Of a stretch of DNA of 37,459 nt, positions 1 to 9,718 are shown piece after piece. Origin of the DNA: Bacillus sp. J37 (GTDB lineage Bacteria; Bacillota; Bacilli; Bacillales; Bacillaceae); assembly GCF_000518865.1 (NCBI RefSeq), contig NZ_JAEK01000048.1:1-37459 (forward strand), read 5' to 3'. Every line of letters begins with the position of its first letter. Position 1 is the stretch's first letter. The notes beneath the pieces were generated by a model. That model saw nothing but the letters and a program-made list of their open reading frames with translations, searched no databases and was not told where the DNA came from. Made by a program: the position numbers and the translations under genes.

Positions 1-62
1 CCCGCAGACGCAAAGCGTTGAGGAGGCTCACCGCCCACCCCACGGAAAGCGAGCAGCCTGGA
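1..62. repeat. Partial interspersed GC-rich Bacillaceae repeat
   Basis: The first ~60 bases are much richer in GC than the rest. They resemble, from memory, a high-copy intergenic repeat of Bacillaceae chromosomes that carries GGAGGCTCACCGCCC, GGAAAGCGAGCAGCCTGGAGC and an ATCAAC end. AGGCT (24-28) can pair with AGCCT (55-59), and GCTC (26-29) with GAGC (51-54), so it is hairpin-forming. The window starts inside it, so its left limit is unknown. Family membership is recollection, not a search. Confidence 0.45.
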
Positions 63-283
63 GCTCAAATCAACAAACTCTACACTTATTACAAAGCAAC
101 AATATTTGCGAAAACAGCCTTTATATATTATAACACATAGTACCATAGTAAAATTTGAAACAGAAATGACTGCAGAACACACAAATTTTTTCATAATTCC
201 TAATACTTTCACAAAATCTGTTGACAGTTGTAAATCCTTATGGCAAATTTAAAAGATATATTTACATAATTCAGGAGGAAATG

Positions 284-1249
284 ATGACTATGGAAAATCG
301 CACGAATATAATCGATTGTACCATTCGTGATGGCGGGCTAGTAAATAATTGGGATTTCAGCGTAGAATTTGTTCAAGACTTGTATCATGGCCTAAATGAG
401 GCTGGTGTTGAGTATATGGAAATCGGCTATAAAAATTCACCTAAGCTTTTAAAGGCCAGCGAACCAAATCCATGGAGATTTCTTGATGATCAGTTTCTTA
501 AAGAAGTGATTCCTGAGAAAAAAAACACAAAACTATCTGCTCTTGTTGATATTGGCCGTGTTGATCCAGATGATGTTTTACCACGCGAACAGAGTGTATT
601 AGATATGATTCGAGTGGCATGTTATATCCGTGAGGTAGACAAGGGTCTAGAGCTCGTACAAATGTTCCACGAACTTGGCTATGAAACAGCTCTTAACATC
701 ATGGCACTATCCAGCGTTCCAGAGAACCAATTAATAGAAGCTTTTAACATGGTTAAGGAAAGCCCTGTGGATGTTGTGTATATTGTTGATTCGTTTGGAA
801 GTTTAGATCCTTCTGACATTGAACACCAAGTAAAGAAATTTAAAGGTATGCTTCCTAACAAAAAATTTGGTATTCATACACACAATAATATGCAGCTTGC
901 TTTTGCCAATACATTAGCAGCAATGCGTAATGGAGTTAGTTTTCTTGATTCATCTGTTTATGGAATGGGTAGAGCGGCAGGGAATTGCCATACAGAGCTC
1001 CTTGTTACACATATCCAAAAAGCAAGCTATGAGCTTAAACCAGTTCTGGGTATCATTGAAAAGCATATGTTGGACATGAGACAAAAGTGGGAGTGGGGGT
1101 ATATCATTCCTTATATGATCTCTGGAACATTGAATGAACATCCACGTGTAGCAATGGCTTACCGTGATAGTGAGGATCGGGATAAGTTTGTTGAGTTTTA
1201 TGATAAAGTCACTTCTCCTGAAGCATCAGTTGCTCCTGCGACGAAATAA
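284..1249 (+). CDS. DRE-TIM metallolyase family aldolase (HMGL-like)
   Basis: A 321-residue protein of the HMGL-like / 4-hydroxy-2-oxovalerate aldolase superfamily. These enzymes use a divalent metal in a TIM barrel to make or break C-C bonds next to a carbonyl. Visible signatures: TIRDGG at residues 13-18 (catalytic Arg-Asp of the DRE motif), GIHTHNN near 197-202 (metal-binding His-x-His), and YGMGRAAGN further on (glycine-rich loop). The substrate cannot be named. An upstream TTG at 221 keeps the frame open, but it is the TTGACA of a possible -35 box. AGGAGG at 273-278 sits 5 bases before ATG 284, which I take as the start; ATG 290 is the alternative. It appears monocistronic, ending at a strong terminator. 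Confidence 0.8.
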   Translation: MTMENRTNIIDCTIRDGGLVNNWDFSVEFVQDLYHGLNEAGVEYMEIGYKNSPKLLKASEPNPWRFLDDQFLKEVIPEKKNTKLSALVDIGRVDPDDVLPREQSVLDMIRVACYIREVDKGLELVQMFHELGYETALNIMALSSVPENQLIEAFNMVKESPVDVVYIVDSFGSLDPSDIEHQVKKFKGMLPNKKFGIHTHNNMQLAFANTLAAMRNGVSFLDSSVYGMGRAAGNCHTELLVTHIQKASYELKPVLGIIEKHMLDMRQKWEWGYIIPYMISGTLNEHPRVAMAYRDSEDRDKFVEFYDKVTSPEASVAPATK

Positions 1250-1260
1250 ATACCGAAATA

Positions 1261-1293
1261 AAAACTCAGCCCCAATAAGGCTGAGTTTTTTAA
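1261..1293. terminator. Bidirectional rho-independent terminator
   Basis: An 11-bp perfect stem AAAACTCAGCC (1261-1271) / GGCTGAGTTTT (1279-1289) with a 7-base loop. T-rich sequence follows on the plus strand and A-rich sequence precedes it. It lies between two convergent genes and can end both transcripts. Confidence 0.85.
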
Positions 1294-1297
1294 AAAT

Positions 1298-2515
<1,218 letters not shown>

Positions 2516-2593
2516 TTAATAAATAGTAAAGAAGAGGAGCGAAGTAAGGGTTTACATATGCATGTTCATTAGATTCCTCTTATGCTCGAAATG

Positions 2594-2635
2594 ATTATAC
2601 CAACAAACAATTAGTTTGTATACCGAATAAACTAA
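2594..2635 (-). promoter_or_regulatory. Xylanase promoter with XylR-type operator
   Basis: Reading leftwards, a perfect -10 TATAAT (complement of 2594-2599) is separated by exactly 17 bases from TATACA (complement of 2617-2622). Overlapping the -35 is a 25-bp element at 2611-2635: left half TTAGTTTGTAT, 3 bases, right half GAATAAACTAA. The known Bacillus XylR operator has halves TTAGTTTGTTT and CAACAAACTAA around 3 bases, so 19 of 22 half-site positions agree. A further half-site AACAAAC (2602-2608) is adjacent. The geometry fits xylose-inducible repression of the xylanase; no xylR is in the window. Confidence 0.6.
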
Positions 2636-2849
2636 GTAATTGGAGAAGTAGATGAAAATGAATCTTTATTCATATTTATCATAATTAAGCATGGTAGGAA
2701 ATGTAAATAAATAGTTCCTTCGACATCTTATTGATAGAGAGATTTTCTGGTGGCTATACGAAAAGAAGACCAAGAAAAAGCGGGAGGAAACTTACTAAGA
2801 AATCTATGTAAAAGTTGACAGGTGAACAAATGCAATAAAAGAAAATGAA
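2636..2849. other. Intergenic region with no recognisable gene
   Basis: Between the xylanase control region and the terminator of the SAP-domain gene I see only AT-rich sequence with short interrupted frames. A purine-rich stretch near 2758-2800 gives a short Lys/Arg-rich frame with no start or RBS. It may be debris; nothing can be assigned. Confidence 0.4.
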
Positions 2850-2877
2850 GAAGATGAAGCATTACTAAATGCTCATC
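2850..2877 (-). terminator. Terminator of the SAP-domain gene
   Basis: Minus strand: GATGAGCATT, loop TAGT, AATGCTTCATC, then a T-rich tail. There is one bulged base in the stem. It overlaps the stop codon of the SAP-domain gene by two bases. Confidence 0.6.
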
Positions 2878-3451
2878 AACATTCATTATCAGGTACATAT
2901 CTGTTGCTCCCAGGAAGTTTTTTTATCTTATTCCAGGCTTCAATTGCATCTGTTCGACTTTTTCCCCGATTCTTAGGATCAGCAAAGAAATCACGAGTGA
3001 ATTGATTATATTCAAATTGTGGGGCGATTTTTTTCGTATAAGTTGGGGCTTTCTTTCGTTCTTCTTCTTCATACCAAGCATCAACAACATCACGGTATGT
3101 TTTTCCGGTGTTATTTTTAAAATAGTTCTGGATATATGTAGAAAAGTGAAAATTAGGGATAACTGTCTTAAAAAATGCTCTTACACTCTGACTGCAACGA
3201 TGGTTTTCTGTAATAACAGTATCAAGGCTTAATTCTTCGAGCAACTGAATATTTCTTTTTACATTTTGTTTTCTAATAGGAGATTCTATCTCTCCTGTTT
3301 TTAAAAATACCTCAATTCTATCTGCGATTTCCTGTTTTGAACCAGTAACGCTTATCCCGTTTTCCCTGCATAATGTTTGTAGTTCCGTTTTCAACCAATA
3401 GTAATTTTTAAAACTTTGAATGCTGGTATGTTTCGTCAATTTCGGTCTCAT
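2876..3451 (-). CDS. SAP-domain protein with duplicated C-terminal module
   Basis: A 191-residue cytoplasmic protein. Residues ~12-52 resemble a SAP motif (helix, GISVTGSKQEIADRI, helix), a fold that often binds DNA. The rest resembles the DUF6434-type region of Bacillus SAP proteins (recalled, not searched). I see an internal repeat: residues 99-126 and 144-173 share P-x-F-x-aromatic, two aromatic residues, G-K-[ST] and D-x2-[DE]-A-W. AAAGGAGG lies 6 bases before the ATG on the minus strand. The function is unknown; DNA or RNA binding is an inference from the SAP fold. Confidence 0.7.
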   Translation of the reverse strand: MRPKLTKHTSIQSFKNYYWLKTELQTLCRENGISVTGSKQEIADRIEVFLKTGEIESPIRKQNVKRNIQLLEELSLDTVITENHRCSQSVRAFFKTVIPNFHFSTYIQNYFKNNTGKTYRDVVDAWYEEEERKKAPTYTKKIAPQFEYNQFTRDFFADPKNRGKSRTDAIEAWNKIKKLPGSNRYVPDNEC

Positions 3452-3564
3452 TACTTATCCTCCTTTTATCCTTATATACTTATTATAGAACGAGTGTTCT
3501 TTCATTACAAAAGAATTATAAACGGAAGCAATTTATTGTGTAAAAGGAATTATCCTCGTTCTAT

Positions 3565-4333
3565 CTAATTGTTCTCACTGCCAATGAAGTCATACAGCAA
3601 ATGACGATTCTCACGACGTTTTTCCAAGTTGAGCATTGAATATAGAGTTCGATAAAAATACCCTTCAAAACTTGTATGTATTTTTCTTATTCATTTCATA
3701 AATACGGTTTGCTTAAAAGCATAAACAATAATATCTTTGACATCTTCTATACACCTTTTAAAGTTGAGTTTGTTATATGCAATTAACACACGTTTCCATA
3801 GACGGTTGATATCAAAAGCATGGAAAAAGGGTTTTGCTGCTTGGATAAACTTTTCATGAACTATTTCAGGTCAAAGCTTGCATCTATTTTATAATCATTG
3901 ATCGAACCCATTATCTATCTATTGTTCACCGGGTGTCATATGATTTGTCTGTTACGTTAGTTCGTTTTTTAGGTTTATTCTCACAGAGTGAACTTTGCTT
4001 ATTCTCTGTTTTATTAGGAGTGACATCATGGGGTGGCGTGTTATTAGTTGTAATTCATCGATTGATTGAAATGGTTGTATGATTAGTAAATTTACCCCTT
4101 GCTTCTGGCTGTTGGCACTTTCTTTAGGAATGCCTAGACTTTCTAAAGTTTTAACTACTCGAATAACAGTTCTTCGGTTCAATTTTACTCCAGATAAAAG
4201 TTAATACCTTTAAGGTTCCTTGAGTTAATGATGATTTGTATGTATACAAAAAGCCGCGAACAGAATGATCCATTTCTTCAATTGTTGAAAAAGATTGATA
4301 AGAGTTCATTGTGTCATAGTTTAACTTTTGCAT
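3565..4333 (-). pseudogene. Broken helix-turn-helix protein gene
   Basis: Remains of a Bacillus winged-helix/HTH protein. The N-terminus MQKLNYDTMNSYQSFSTIEE begins at 4333 behind GGGGGGAT and runs to TLKVLTFIW. A deletion of roughly 20 codons with a frame change then joins it to LNRRTVIRVVKTLESLG, the recognition helix. Further frame changes follow: PPHDVTPNKTENKQSSLCEN lies in another frame, then a third piece HEKFIQAAKPFFHAFDINRL, then an in-frame TGA after AFKQTVFMK, and finally FEGYFYRTLYSML to LYDFIGSENN and a stop at 3565. At least three lesions mean it cannot make the full protein. Family identity is from memory of intact homologues. Confidence 0.75.
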
Positions 4334-4528
4334 TATTAATATCCCCCCTAGTGATAAAAGTTCGGTCACTCTTTATATAGGTAATTTTTGAGGGAGAGTA
4401 ACGTTAAAATTAACTTTTCTACTTTTTAGAATTACATTTTCCAGAAATATACTAATGAGAAACACTTGCAAACCTGTTAGCCTTGTATATGACCTGTTTC
4501 CGGACCAATAAATAAACAGGAGGTATAC
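4334..4528. other. Divergent upstream region
   Basis: AT-rich spacer between the broken HTH gene (minus) and the SleB-like gene (plus). AGGAGG at 4518-4523 serves the latter. I do not see a confident sigma-A promoter; a sporulation-sigma promoter cannot be excluded by eye. Confidence 0.3.
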
Positions 4529-5134
4529 ATGATGAAAAAAATTCTATGTTTATTCATAACTCTAAATATGATCTTTTTCTCTTTTACTATTTCTAAAACC
4601 AATGCTGAAGAACATGATACGACTGAAACTGGTACTTCATTACATTTACTATTAAATAAGCACGGAATTGAAACTGAAGAAAACAATTTGAATTCTATTG
4701 ATTTACGATTTCAACAAAAAGAAGTTGCCAAGAATGATGAGACAATTATAAAGGCTGACAATGAAGTGTCTGCTACGATTTCGAAGGATGAAAAAAAATT
4801 GCTTGCCCAACTGGTCCATGCAGAGGCAAAAGGTGAGCCATATGTTGGGAAGGTGGCAGTTGCTGAAGTTGTACTAAATCGTGTTGATCATGATCAATTT
4901 CCGGATACTATTAAGCAAGTCATTTATCAAGAAAATGCTTTTGAACCTGTTTCAAATAACTCAATTAACCAACCGGCTGATAAGGACGCTTATAAGGCTG
5001 TTCAAGATGCATTGACAGAAAGCGATGAGAATGATGAACTTCTTTATTTTTATAATCCGGACACAGCAACAAGTGATTGGATACAAACTCGTGAAGTGGT
5101 TAAAACAATCGGTAATCATGCATTTGCTATATAG
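4529..5134 (+). CDS. SleB-like cell-wall hydrolase
   Basis: A 201-residue exported protein with a signal peptide (residues 1-26, cut near TNA-EE). After a ~55-residue linker it has a Hydrolase_2 (SleB catalytic) domain from ~85 to the end. SleB-type enzymes are lytic transglycosylases acting on spore-cortex peptidoglycan; the catalytic Glu is expected in HAEAKGEPYVGKVAVAEVVLNR, here E99. The peptidoglycan-binding repeats of true SleB are absent, so it is closer to CwlJ/YkvT-like hydrolases of unknown timing. AGGAGG is 5 bases before the first ATG and 8 before the second (4532); either may be used. It ends at its own terminator. Confidence 0.8.
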   Translation: MMKKILCLFITLNMIFFSFTISKTNAEEHDTTETGTSLHLLLNKHGIETEENNLNSIDLRFQQKEVAKNDETIIKADNEVSATISKDEKKLLAQLVHAEAKGEPYVGKVAVAEVVLNRVDHDQFPDTIKQVIYQENAFEPVSNNSINQPADKDAYKAVQDALTESDENDELLYFYNPDTATSDWIQTREVVKTIGNHAFAI

Positions 5135-5135
5135 A

Positions 5136-5177
5136 AAAATGCGTACAGTCTGAAATGCTGTACGCATTTTATTTTTC
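5136..5177 (+). terminator. Terminator after SleB-like gene
   Basis: A 13-bp perfect stem AAAATGCGTACAG (5136-5148) / CTGTACGCATTTT (5158-5170), then ATTTTTC. Confidence 0.85.
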
Positions 5178-5345
5178 TTAACTTCGAGGTCCTATTAATA
5201 ACGGTACGAATTATGTTCCGAATGCCAAACACCATTTTTACCATTAAATACAACTTCACTACAATATCCATTTATGTTAAATTAGATATATACGATACGT
5301 AACACGTATTGTTCATACCATACACATACATGTCATTTATACATA

Positions 5346-5612
5346 CCGTGCTAGATGGGGAGATGGCGGTGCCCTGTAACCTGCAATCCGCCTTAGCGGG
5401 GTTGAATTCCTTTTTAGCGGTATGGTTCATGTAAGGTTTGCCTTTTGCAAGCGGTGATGACGATTGGGGTCCGCGCAACAGACATCTATGAAACTGGTCA
5501 GGCCTGGAAGGGAGCAGCCATAAGTAGATTCGTCTGTGTGCCGCTGGGTAGCCCTGACTGAGCTGGCTCCTTAAGTAACACTTATGTGACCATATCAATA
5601 AGAGGTGCACGG
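5346..5612 (+). ncRNA. ffs: SRP RNA, large Bacillus type (scRNA)
   Basis: The RNA core of the signal recognition particle, which with Ffh targets membrane and secreted proteins to the translocon. The ends CCGTGC (5346-5351) and GCACGG (5607-5612) pair, giving ~267 nt, the size of the B. subtilis scRNA, which carries an Alu domain as well as the S domain. The S-domain apical loop is plain at 5496-5519: GGTCAGGCCTGGAAGGGAGC is the conserved Ffh-binding tetraloop and asymmetric loop. GTGCCCTGTAACCTGCAATC near 5369-5388 is the Alu part. Exact mature ends are estimated. A terminator follows at 5631. Confidence 0.95.
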
Positions 5613-5630
5613 TTTTACATATGAACATAA

Positions 5631-5667
5631 AAGATGACTCCTTTTATTCAAAAAGGAGTCATCTTTT
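5631..5667. terminator. Bidirectional terminator after SRP RNA
   Basis: A 15-bp stem AAGATGACTCCTTTT (5631-5645) with AAAAGGAGTCATCTT, flanked by A and T runs. It ends the SRP RNA transcript and the convergent membrane-protein gene. Confidence 0.85.
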
Positions 5668-6130
5668 ATTTATTATCATCGTCTTTATTTGGTTTAAACA
5701 TTTTTTTAGAAAAAGCATTTAACTTATTTAAAAACCGATTAAATCCAAATCCCACGAAAAACGCAATACTGATTTGTGCTAACGGAGTTTCATTGTAGTC
5801 AATAAAATCAATCAAAAAAATTCCACTTTGTATTAATGTAACAGCTATAACAGCCGTACCTGTAGCAAATATCGGATAAAAGATATACATAATCCACTCT
5901 CTATAGTCTGTTAGCTCGCCCTTCATATAGTGAGAGCAAAACATGTAAAGATGTCGTAGGGATCCACCGATTGCTCCGGCAAAGGAATAATAAAGAAAAA
6001 TCTCAATAGAAGAAATAAACGGAAACAGGTTTTCTAACACTCCAGTCCATAATGCCCCGACGGCTAAAAAGCTGCCAAAAAACAAAAGGGAAAGATAAAC
6101 TAAAATCACGGTTTTTAACCATCGTTTCAT
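5666..6130 (-). CDS. Small polytopic membrane protein, unknown
   Basis: A 154-residue protein with about four hydrophobic segments (VILVYLSLLFFGSFLAVGAL; FLYYSFAGAIGGSLRHLY; MYIFYPIFATGTAVIAVTLI; ISIAFFVGFGFNRF) and a cytoplasmic, charged C-terminal tail KPNKDDDNK. I do not recognise the family. The frame is open to 6175, but AGGGGTGA lies 5 bases before the ATG at 6130 (MKRWLKT), so I use that start. It is convergent with the SRP RNA gene. Confidence 0.65.
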   Translation of the reverse strand: MKRWLKTVILVYLSLLFFGSFLAVGALWTGVLENLFPFISSIEIFLYYSFAGAIGGSLRHLYMFCSHYMKGELTDYREWIMYIFYPIFATGTAVIAVTLIQSGIFLIDFIDYNETPLAQISIAFFVGFGFNRFLNKLNAFSKKMFKPNKDDDNK

Positions 6131-6248
6131 TCTATCACCCCTAGTTAAAGATTTGATATTATATGAAGAAGTCATCTAAAAAGTGTTTTAGTTCAGGCAT
6201 CGTTTCAAATAGGAGAAAAAACAATAAGTTTTTATTAAATCAAAATGC

Positions 6249-6280
6249 TTTACATAGGTTAGGGGGGTATGGTAGATTAT
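6249..6280 (+). promoter_or_regulatory. csoR promoter with CsoR-type box
   Basis: TTTACA (6249-6254), 18-base spacer, TAGATT (6273-6278). The spacer holds the G tract TTAGGGGGGTATGG. CsoR operators in Bacilli are pseudo-palindromes with a G/C tract flanked by ATAC/GTAT, and a similar GGGGTATNG occurs before copA. This suggests autoregulation. Confidence 0.5.
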
Positions 6281-6301
6281 ATTTAAGAGGAGGTTTTGAA
6301 T

Positions 6302-6637
6302 ATGTTTGAAGAAGAAGAGGCCTTGACATTTGAACAATGTAATATGAATCATTCTGAAAGACAAAGCCACCATTCTGATAAAGTAAAAAAATCCTTAATT
6401 ACCCGGTTAAATAGAGTGGAAGGTCAAGTTCGCGGTATTAAAGGGTTAATTGAAAAAGATACGTATTGTGATGATATCATTACCCAAATTTCCGCCGTTC
6501 AATCTGCCCTTAATAGCTTCTCAAAAGTCTTATTAGAAGCTCATTTAAAAAGTTGTGTAACAGAAAGAATACAAGATGGTGACTTAGAAGTTGTTGATGA
6601 ATTGCTTGTTACCATCCAAAGATTAATGAAAAAATAA
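6302..6637 (+). CDS. csoR: Copper-sensing repressor CsoR
   Basis: A 111-residue all-helical DUF156 repressor that leaves DNA when it binds Cu(I). The Cu ligands are C56 (DTYCDD), H81 and C85 (EAHLKSC), the diagnostic Cys-His-Cys of CsoR. RLNRVEGQVRGIKGLIE (35-51) is the DNA-facing helix. An extra His/Glu-rich N-terminus (~25 residues) precedes the core. The start is ATG 6302, with AGGAGG 8 bases before it; the in-frame TTG at 6296 is too close to the RBS. It lies directly before copZ and copA, its usual targets. Confidence 0.93.
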   Translation: MFEEEEALTFEQCNMNHSERQSHHSDKVKKSLITRLNRVEGQVRGIKGLIEKDTYCDDIITQISAVQSALNSFSKVLLEAHLKSCVTERIQDGDLEVVDELLVTIQRLMKK

Positions 6638-6650
6638 GGAGTGTTAAATA

Positions 6651-6857
6651 ATGGAGAAAACAACGTTAACAGTTCAAGGTATGTCCTGTGGTCACTGTGT
6701 AAGTGCAATTGAAGGAAATGTAGGAAAACAAAATGGGGTAGAAAATGTAAAAGTTCATTTATCTGAAGGAAAAGTGGATATCAATTTTGATCCGGCTGTT
6801 GTTTCATTGGATAAAATAAAGGAAATAATTGATGAACAAGGATATGATGTAGTTTAA
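6651..6857 (+). CDS. copZ: Copper chaperone CopZ
   Basis: A 68-residue single heavy-metal-associated (HMA) domain that carries Cu(I) in the cytoplasm and hands it to CopA. The metal site is GMSCGHC near residues 10-16 (MxCxxC). Length and the VEVNV-like beta/alpha pattern fit CopZ. AAGGAG precedes the ATG, and csoR ends 13 bases upstream, so the two are co-transcribed. A terminator follows, so copA depends partly on its own promoter. Confidence 0.93.
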   Translation: MEKTTLTVQGMSCGHCVSAIEGNVGKQNGVENVKVHLSEGKVDINFDPAVVSLDKIKEIIDEQGYDVV

Positions 6858-6872
6858 CGTCATTCCGTAAAC

Positions 6873-6905
6873 AAAACGTGCTTATTTTGTTAGCACGTTT
6901 TATTT
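6873..6905 (+). terminator. Terminator between copZ and copA
   Basis: Stem AAAACGTGCT (6873-6882) / AGCACGTTTT (6892-6901) with a 9-base loop and TATTTT after it. It separates the csoR-copZ message from copA. Confidence 0.75.
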
Positions 6906-6936
6906 TGAAAAGTATTATACCACTACGGGGTATAGG
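6905..6936 (+). promoter_or_regulatory. copA promoter with CsoR-type operator
   Basis: ATACCACTACGGGGTAT (6917-6933) is a pseudo-palindrome (ATACC / GGTAT around a 7-base core) of CsoR-operator form. TTGAAA (6905-6910) and TATAGG (6931-6936) flank it with a long 20-base spacer. Such a spacer is also seen with MerR-type (CueR) promoters, so the regulator could be either; CsoR is encoded next door. Confidence 0.5.
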
Positions 6937-6948
6937 GAGGCTTAGAAA

Positions 6949-9366
6949 ATGTCAGAACAAAGAAAAGAAGCAGTGTTACCTATCACAGGAATGACATGTG
7001 CTGCTTGTGCTGTTCGAATTGAAAAAGGACTTAATAAAATAGATGGGGTGGAAGAGGCAACTGTTAATTTTGCTTTAGAAAGAACATCCATTAAATATGA
7101 TCCAAGTATTACAAACATAGATACGTTCACAAAGAAAATAAATGACCTAGGTTATGATATAGCAATGGAAAAGGTTGAACTAAATCTTAGTGGTATGACT
7201 TGTGCCGCATGTGCGAATCGTATAGAAAAAGGTTTACACAAACTGGATGGTGTCACAAATGCATCAGTCAACTTAGCATTAGAAAGAGCAACTGTTGAGT
7301 TTAATGCATCACAAGCTAACACTACTGATTTAATTAAACAAGTAGAAAAATTAGGTTATCAAGCCAGCTTGAAAGATGAAGAGAAAAATAATATCCCCGA
7401 TCAAAGAACTAAGGAATTACAGACACAGAAAAGAAAGTTTCTTTTTTCCTTAATCTTATCCATTCCTTTACTTTGGTCAATGGTTAGTCACTTTAGTTTC
7501 ACATCTTTTATTTATTTACCTGAGATGCTTATGAATCCATGGGTACAATTAGCCTTTGCTACACCAGTACAATTTATTATCGGGAAACAATTTTATATAG
7601 GAGCTTATAAGGCACTCCGAAATAAAAGTGCCAATATGGATGTACTTGTTGCATTAGGAACATCTGCTGCATATTTCTACAGTTTATTTTTAACAATTGC
7701 ATCAATAGGTTCTAATCACCATATGGTAGAGCTGTATTATGAAACAAGTGCAGTCCTTATTACTTTAATCGTATTGGGAAAATTATTTGAAGTTCGTGCA
7801 AAAGGACGTTCCTCTGAAGCAATAAAAAAACTGATGGGATTACAGGCGAAAACCGCAATTGTTATCCGTAGCGGGACAGAACAAGAAATACCACTTGAAG
7901 AAGTACAGGTTGGTGACATCGTAATTGTTAAACCCGGGGAGAAGATACCCGTTGATGGTGAAATTATCGAGGGTCGTTCTGCTTTAGATGAATCCATGTT
8001 AACAGGGGAAAGTGTACCCGTTGATAAAAATGCAGGCGACAGTGTAATAGGAGCAACTTTAAATAAAAATGGTGTATTAAAAATAAAAGCAACTAAAGTG
8101 GGTCGTGATACAGCTCTTTCACAAATTATTAAAGTTGTAGAAGAAGCACAAGGTTCAAAAGCACCCATCCAACGCATAGCTGATCACATTTCCGGTATTT
8201 TTGTTCCAATCGTTGTTGGAATTGCCATCGTTACATTTATCATTTGGTTCGTTTGGATAACACCCGGTAATGTTGCAGAAGCACTTGAAAAGATGATTGC
8301 AATCCTAGTCATCGCCTGTCCTTGTGCATTAGGACTTGCAACTCCAACTTCAATTATGGCGGGGTCAGGAAGGGCTGCTGAATTTGGTATCCTCTTTAAA
8401 GGTGGAGAACATCTTGAACGAACACATCGCTTAACGACAGTTCTTTTAGATAAAACAGGAACCATTACAAATGGCACGCCAATCCTAACAGATATTTTTG
8501 TGGAAGATGGGTTTAATGAAAGTGAATTTTTACAGCTGGTTGGTTCAGCCGAAAAGCAATCTGAACACCCTTTAGCACAGGCAATTGTTTCAGGTATTCA
8601 GAATAAAAATATTGACCTGGTTGATGTTGAAGAGTTTGAATCAATACCGGGATATGGCATAATCGCAAAAGTGCAAGGGAAATTGATCATTGCTGGTACA
8701 AGAAAATTAATGATAAAACACAATATTTCTATATCAACGGCTCTTCAAACAATGGAAACACTTGAGAGATCAGGAAAAACTGCCATGTTAATTGCGATTG
8801 ATGATCAATTTGCCGGTATGATAGCTGTTGCAGATACGATTAAAGATACATCAAAAGAAGCCGTCCAACGCTTAAAGAATATGGGATTAGAAGTTGTTAT
8901 GATTACTGGTGACAATGAGCGAACAGCAAAAACAATTGCCAATTCAGCAGGAATTGAACGTGTTGTATCAGAGGTTTTACCAGAAGGAAAAGCAGAAGAA
9001 GTAAAAAAACTTCAACAGCAAGGAAAAGTTGTTGCTATGGTTGGAGATGGAATTAATGATGCACCGGCTTTAGCAATGGCTGATATTGGAATGGCAATCG
9101 GAACAGGAACAGACGTTGCCATGGAAGCTGCAGATATTACTCTTATCCGGGGAGATCTTAACAGTATTGCTGATGCCATCCTTATGAGTCAAAAAACGAT
9201 TCGAAATATTAAACAAAATCTCTTTTGGTCCTTTGCCTATAATTCTTTAGGAATACCAATTGCAGCAATGGGATTCTTAGCACCTTGGTTAGCAGGTGCC
9301 GCCATGGCCTTTAGTTCAGTCTCCGTTGTCTTAAACGCACTTCGATTACAAAGAGTGAAACTATAA
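6949..9366 (+). CDS. copA: Cu(+)-exporting P1B-type ATPase CopA
   Basis: An 805-residue membrane pump exporting Cu(I) from the cytoplasm using ATP. Two N-terminal HMA domains carry GMTCAAC (C17/C20 and C85/C88). Eight membrane helices are expected; the transport site CPC is C457-P458-C459 in ACPCALG. The phosphorylated Asp is D501 in DKTGT. SEHPLA (the P1B HP motif), MITGDN and GDGINDAPA complete the ATP-binding machinery. Length matches Bacillus CopA (~803). GGGAGG lies before the ATG. It is the third gene of the copper cluster, with its own operator-containing promoter. Confidence 0.96.
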   Translation: MSEQRKEAVLPITGMTCAACAVRIEKGLNKIDGVEEATVNFALERTSIKYDPSITNIDTFTKKINDLGYDIAMEKVELNLSGMTCAACANRIEKGLHKLDGVTNASVNLALERATVEFNASQANTTDLIKQVEKLGYQASLKDEEKNNIPDQRTKELQTQKRKFLFSLILSIPLLWSMVSHFSFTSFIYLPEMLMNPWVQLAFATPVQFIIGKQFYIGAYKALRNKSANMDVLVALGTSAAYFYSLFLTIASIGSNHHMVELYYETSAVLITLIVLGKLFEVRAKGRSSEAIKKLMGLQAKTAIVIRSGTEQEIPLEEVQVGDIVIVKPGEKIPVDGEIIEGRSALDESMLTGESVPVDKNAGDSVIGATLNKNGVLKIKATKVGRDTALSQIIKVVEEAQGSKAPIQRIADHISGIFVPIVVGIAIVTFIIWFVWITPGNVAEALEKMIAILVIACPCALGLATPTSIMAGSGRAAEFGILFKGGEHLERTHRLTTVLLDKTGTITNGTPILTDIFVEDGFNESEFLQLVGSAEKQSEHPLAQAIVSGIQNKNIDLVDVEEFESIPGYGIIAKVQGKLIIAGTRKLMIKHNISISTALQTMETLERSGKTAMLIAIDDQFAGMIAVADTIKDTSKEAVQRLKNMGLEVVMITGDNERTAKTIANSAGIERVVSEVLPEGKAEEVKKLQQQGKVVAMVGDGINDAPALAMADIGMAIGTGTDVAMEAADITLIRGDLNSIADAILMSQKTIRNIKQNLFWSFAYNSLGIPIAAMGFLAPWLAGAAMAFSSVSVVLNALRLQRVKL

Positions 9367-9369
9367 TCA

Positions 9370-9430
9370 AAGGACAAATAAAGGAGAGATTCTTTCCTGT
9401 TTAGCTTCTTTATTTGTCCTTACTTTACTT
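9370..9430 (+). terminator. Terminator after copA
   Basis: A 14-bp perfect stem AAGGACAAATAAAG (9370-9383) / CTTTATTTGTCCTT (9408-9421) with a 24-base loop and a T-rich tail. Confidence 0.75.
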
Positions 9431-9442
9431 TTAAAACCAATT

Positions 9443-9620
9443 TCATATCTTCTTGAACGATCTAAAAAGAAAAAAAGAAGGATAAGCGGTCCTACTAAAA
9501 AAATGCACACACCCAAAACTGTCAGTATCAATACTTGAGTCTTGTTCCCAAAATTGTTGTAACTGATTATCCAATTCCACTCTTTTTTGTACGAGCTTCA
9601 AAAATTTTTAATTGCTCCAT
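9443..9620 (-). pseudogene. Possible frameshifted small membrane protein
   Basis: Leftwards from ATG 9620 (AGAAGG 7 bases upstream) the frame gives MEQLKIFEARTKK. Shifting frame continues as RVELDNQLQQFWEQDSSIDT, and a second shift gives VCIFLVGPLILLFFLFRSFK to a TGA at 9443. A soluble amphipathic start and a C-terminal membrane anchor in three frames look like a gene of ~59 codons with two indels. No family is recognised, and chance cannot be excluded. Confidence 0.3.
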
Positions 9621-9682
9621 TATACTGCCTTCTTTCCCTCAAGACTACCCTCCTAAATTCACCTCACCTTTTAAAATATGAA

Positions 9683-9718
9683 AAGTTTAAACATTATTTT
9701 TCAATAATGATTAAACTT
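9683..9718. repeat. Long hairpin-forming inverted repeat
   Basis: AAGTTTAA (9683-9690) and TTAAACTT (9711-9718) form the outer arm; CATTATT (9692-9698) and AATAATG (9103 in the loop-proximal arm, at 9703-9709) form the inner arm; the loop is TTTC. One A/A mismatch interrupts 15 bp. T-rich sequence follows on the minus strand, so it could terminate a leftward transcript or serve as an operator for the small gene at 9777. Confidence 0.5.

Noticed and set aside
221-283. TTG start extending the aldolase-like protein by 21 residues
   Set aside because: The TTG is within a TTGACA -35-like box and lacks an RBS, while AGGAGG sits just before ATG 284.
5272-5628. 118-codon frame on the minus strand
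   Set aside because: It is antisense to the SRP RNA; its Ser/His/Arg-rich translation is a known type of false gene over this RNA.
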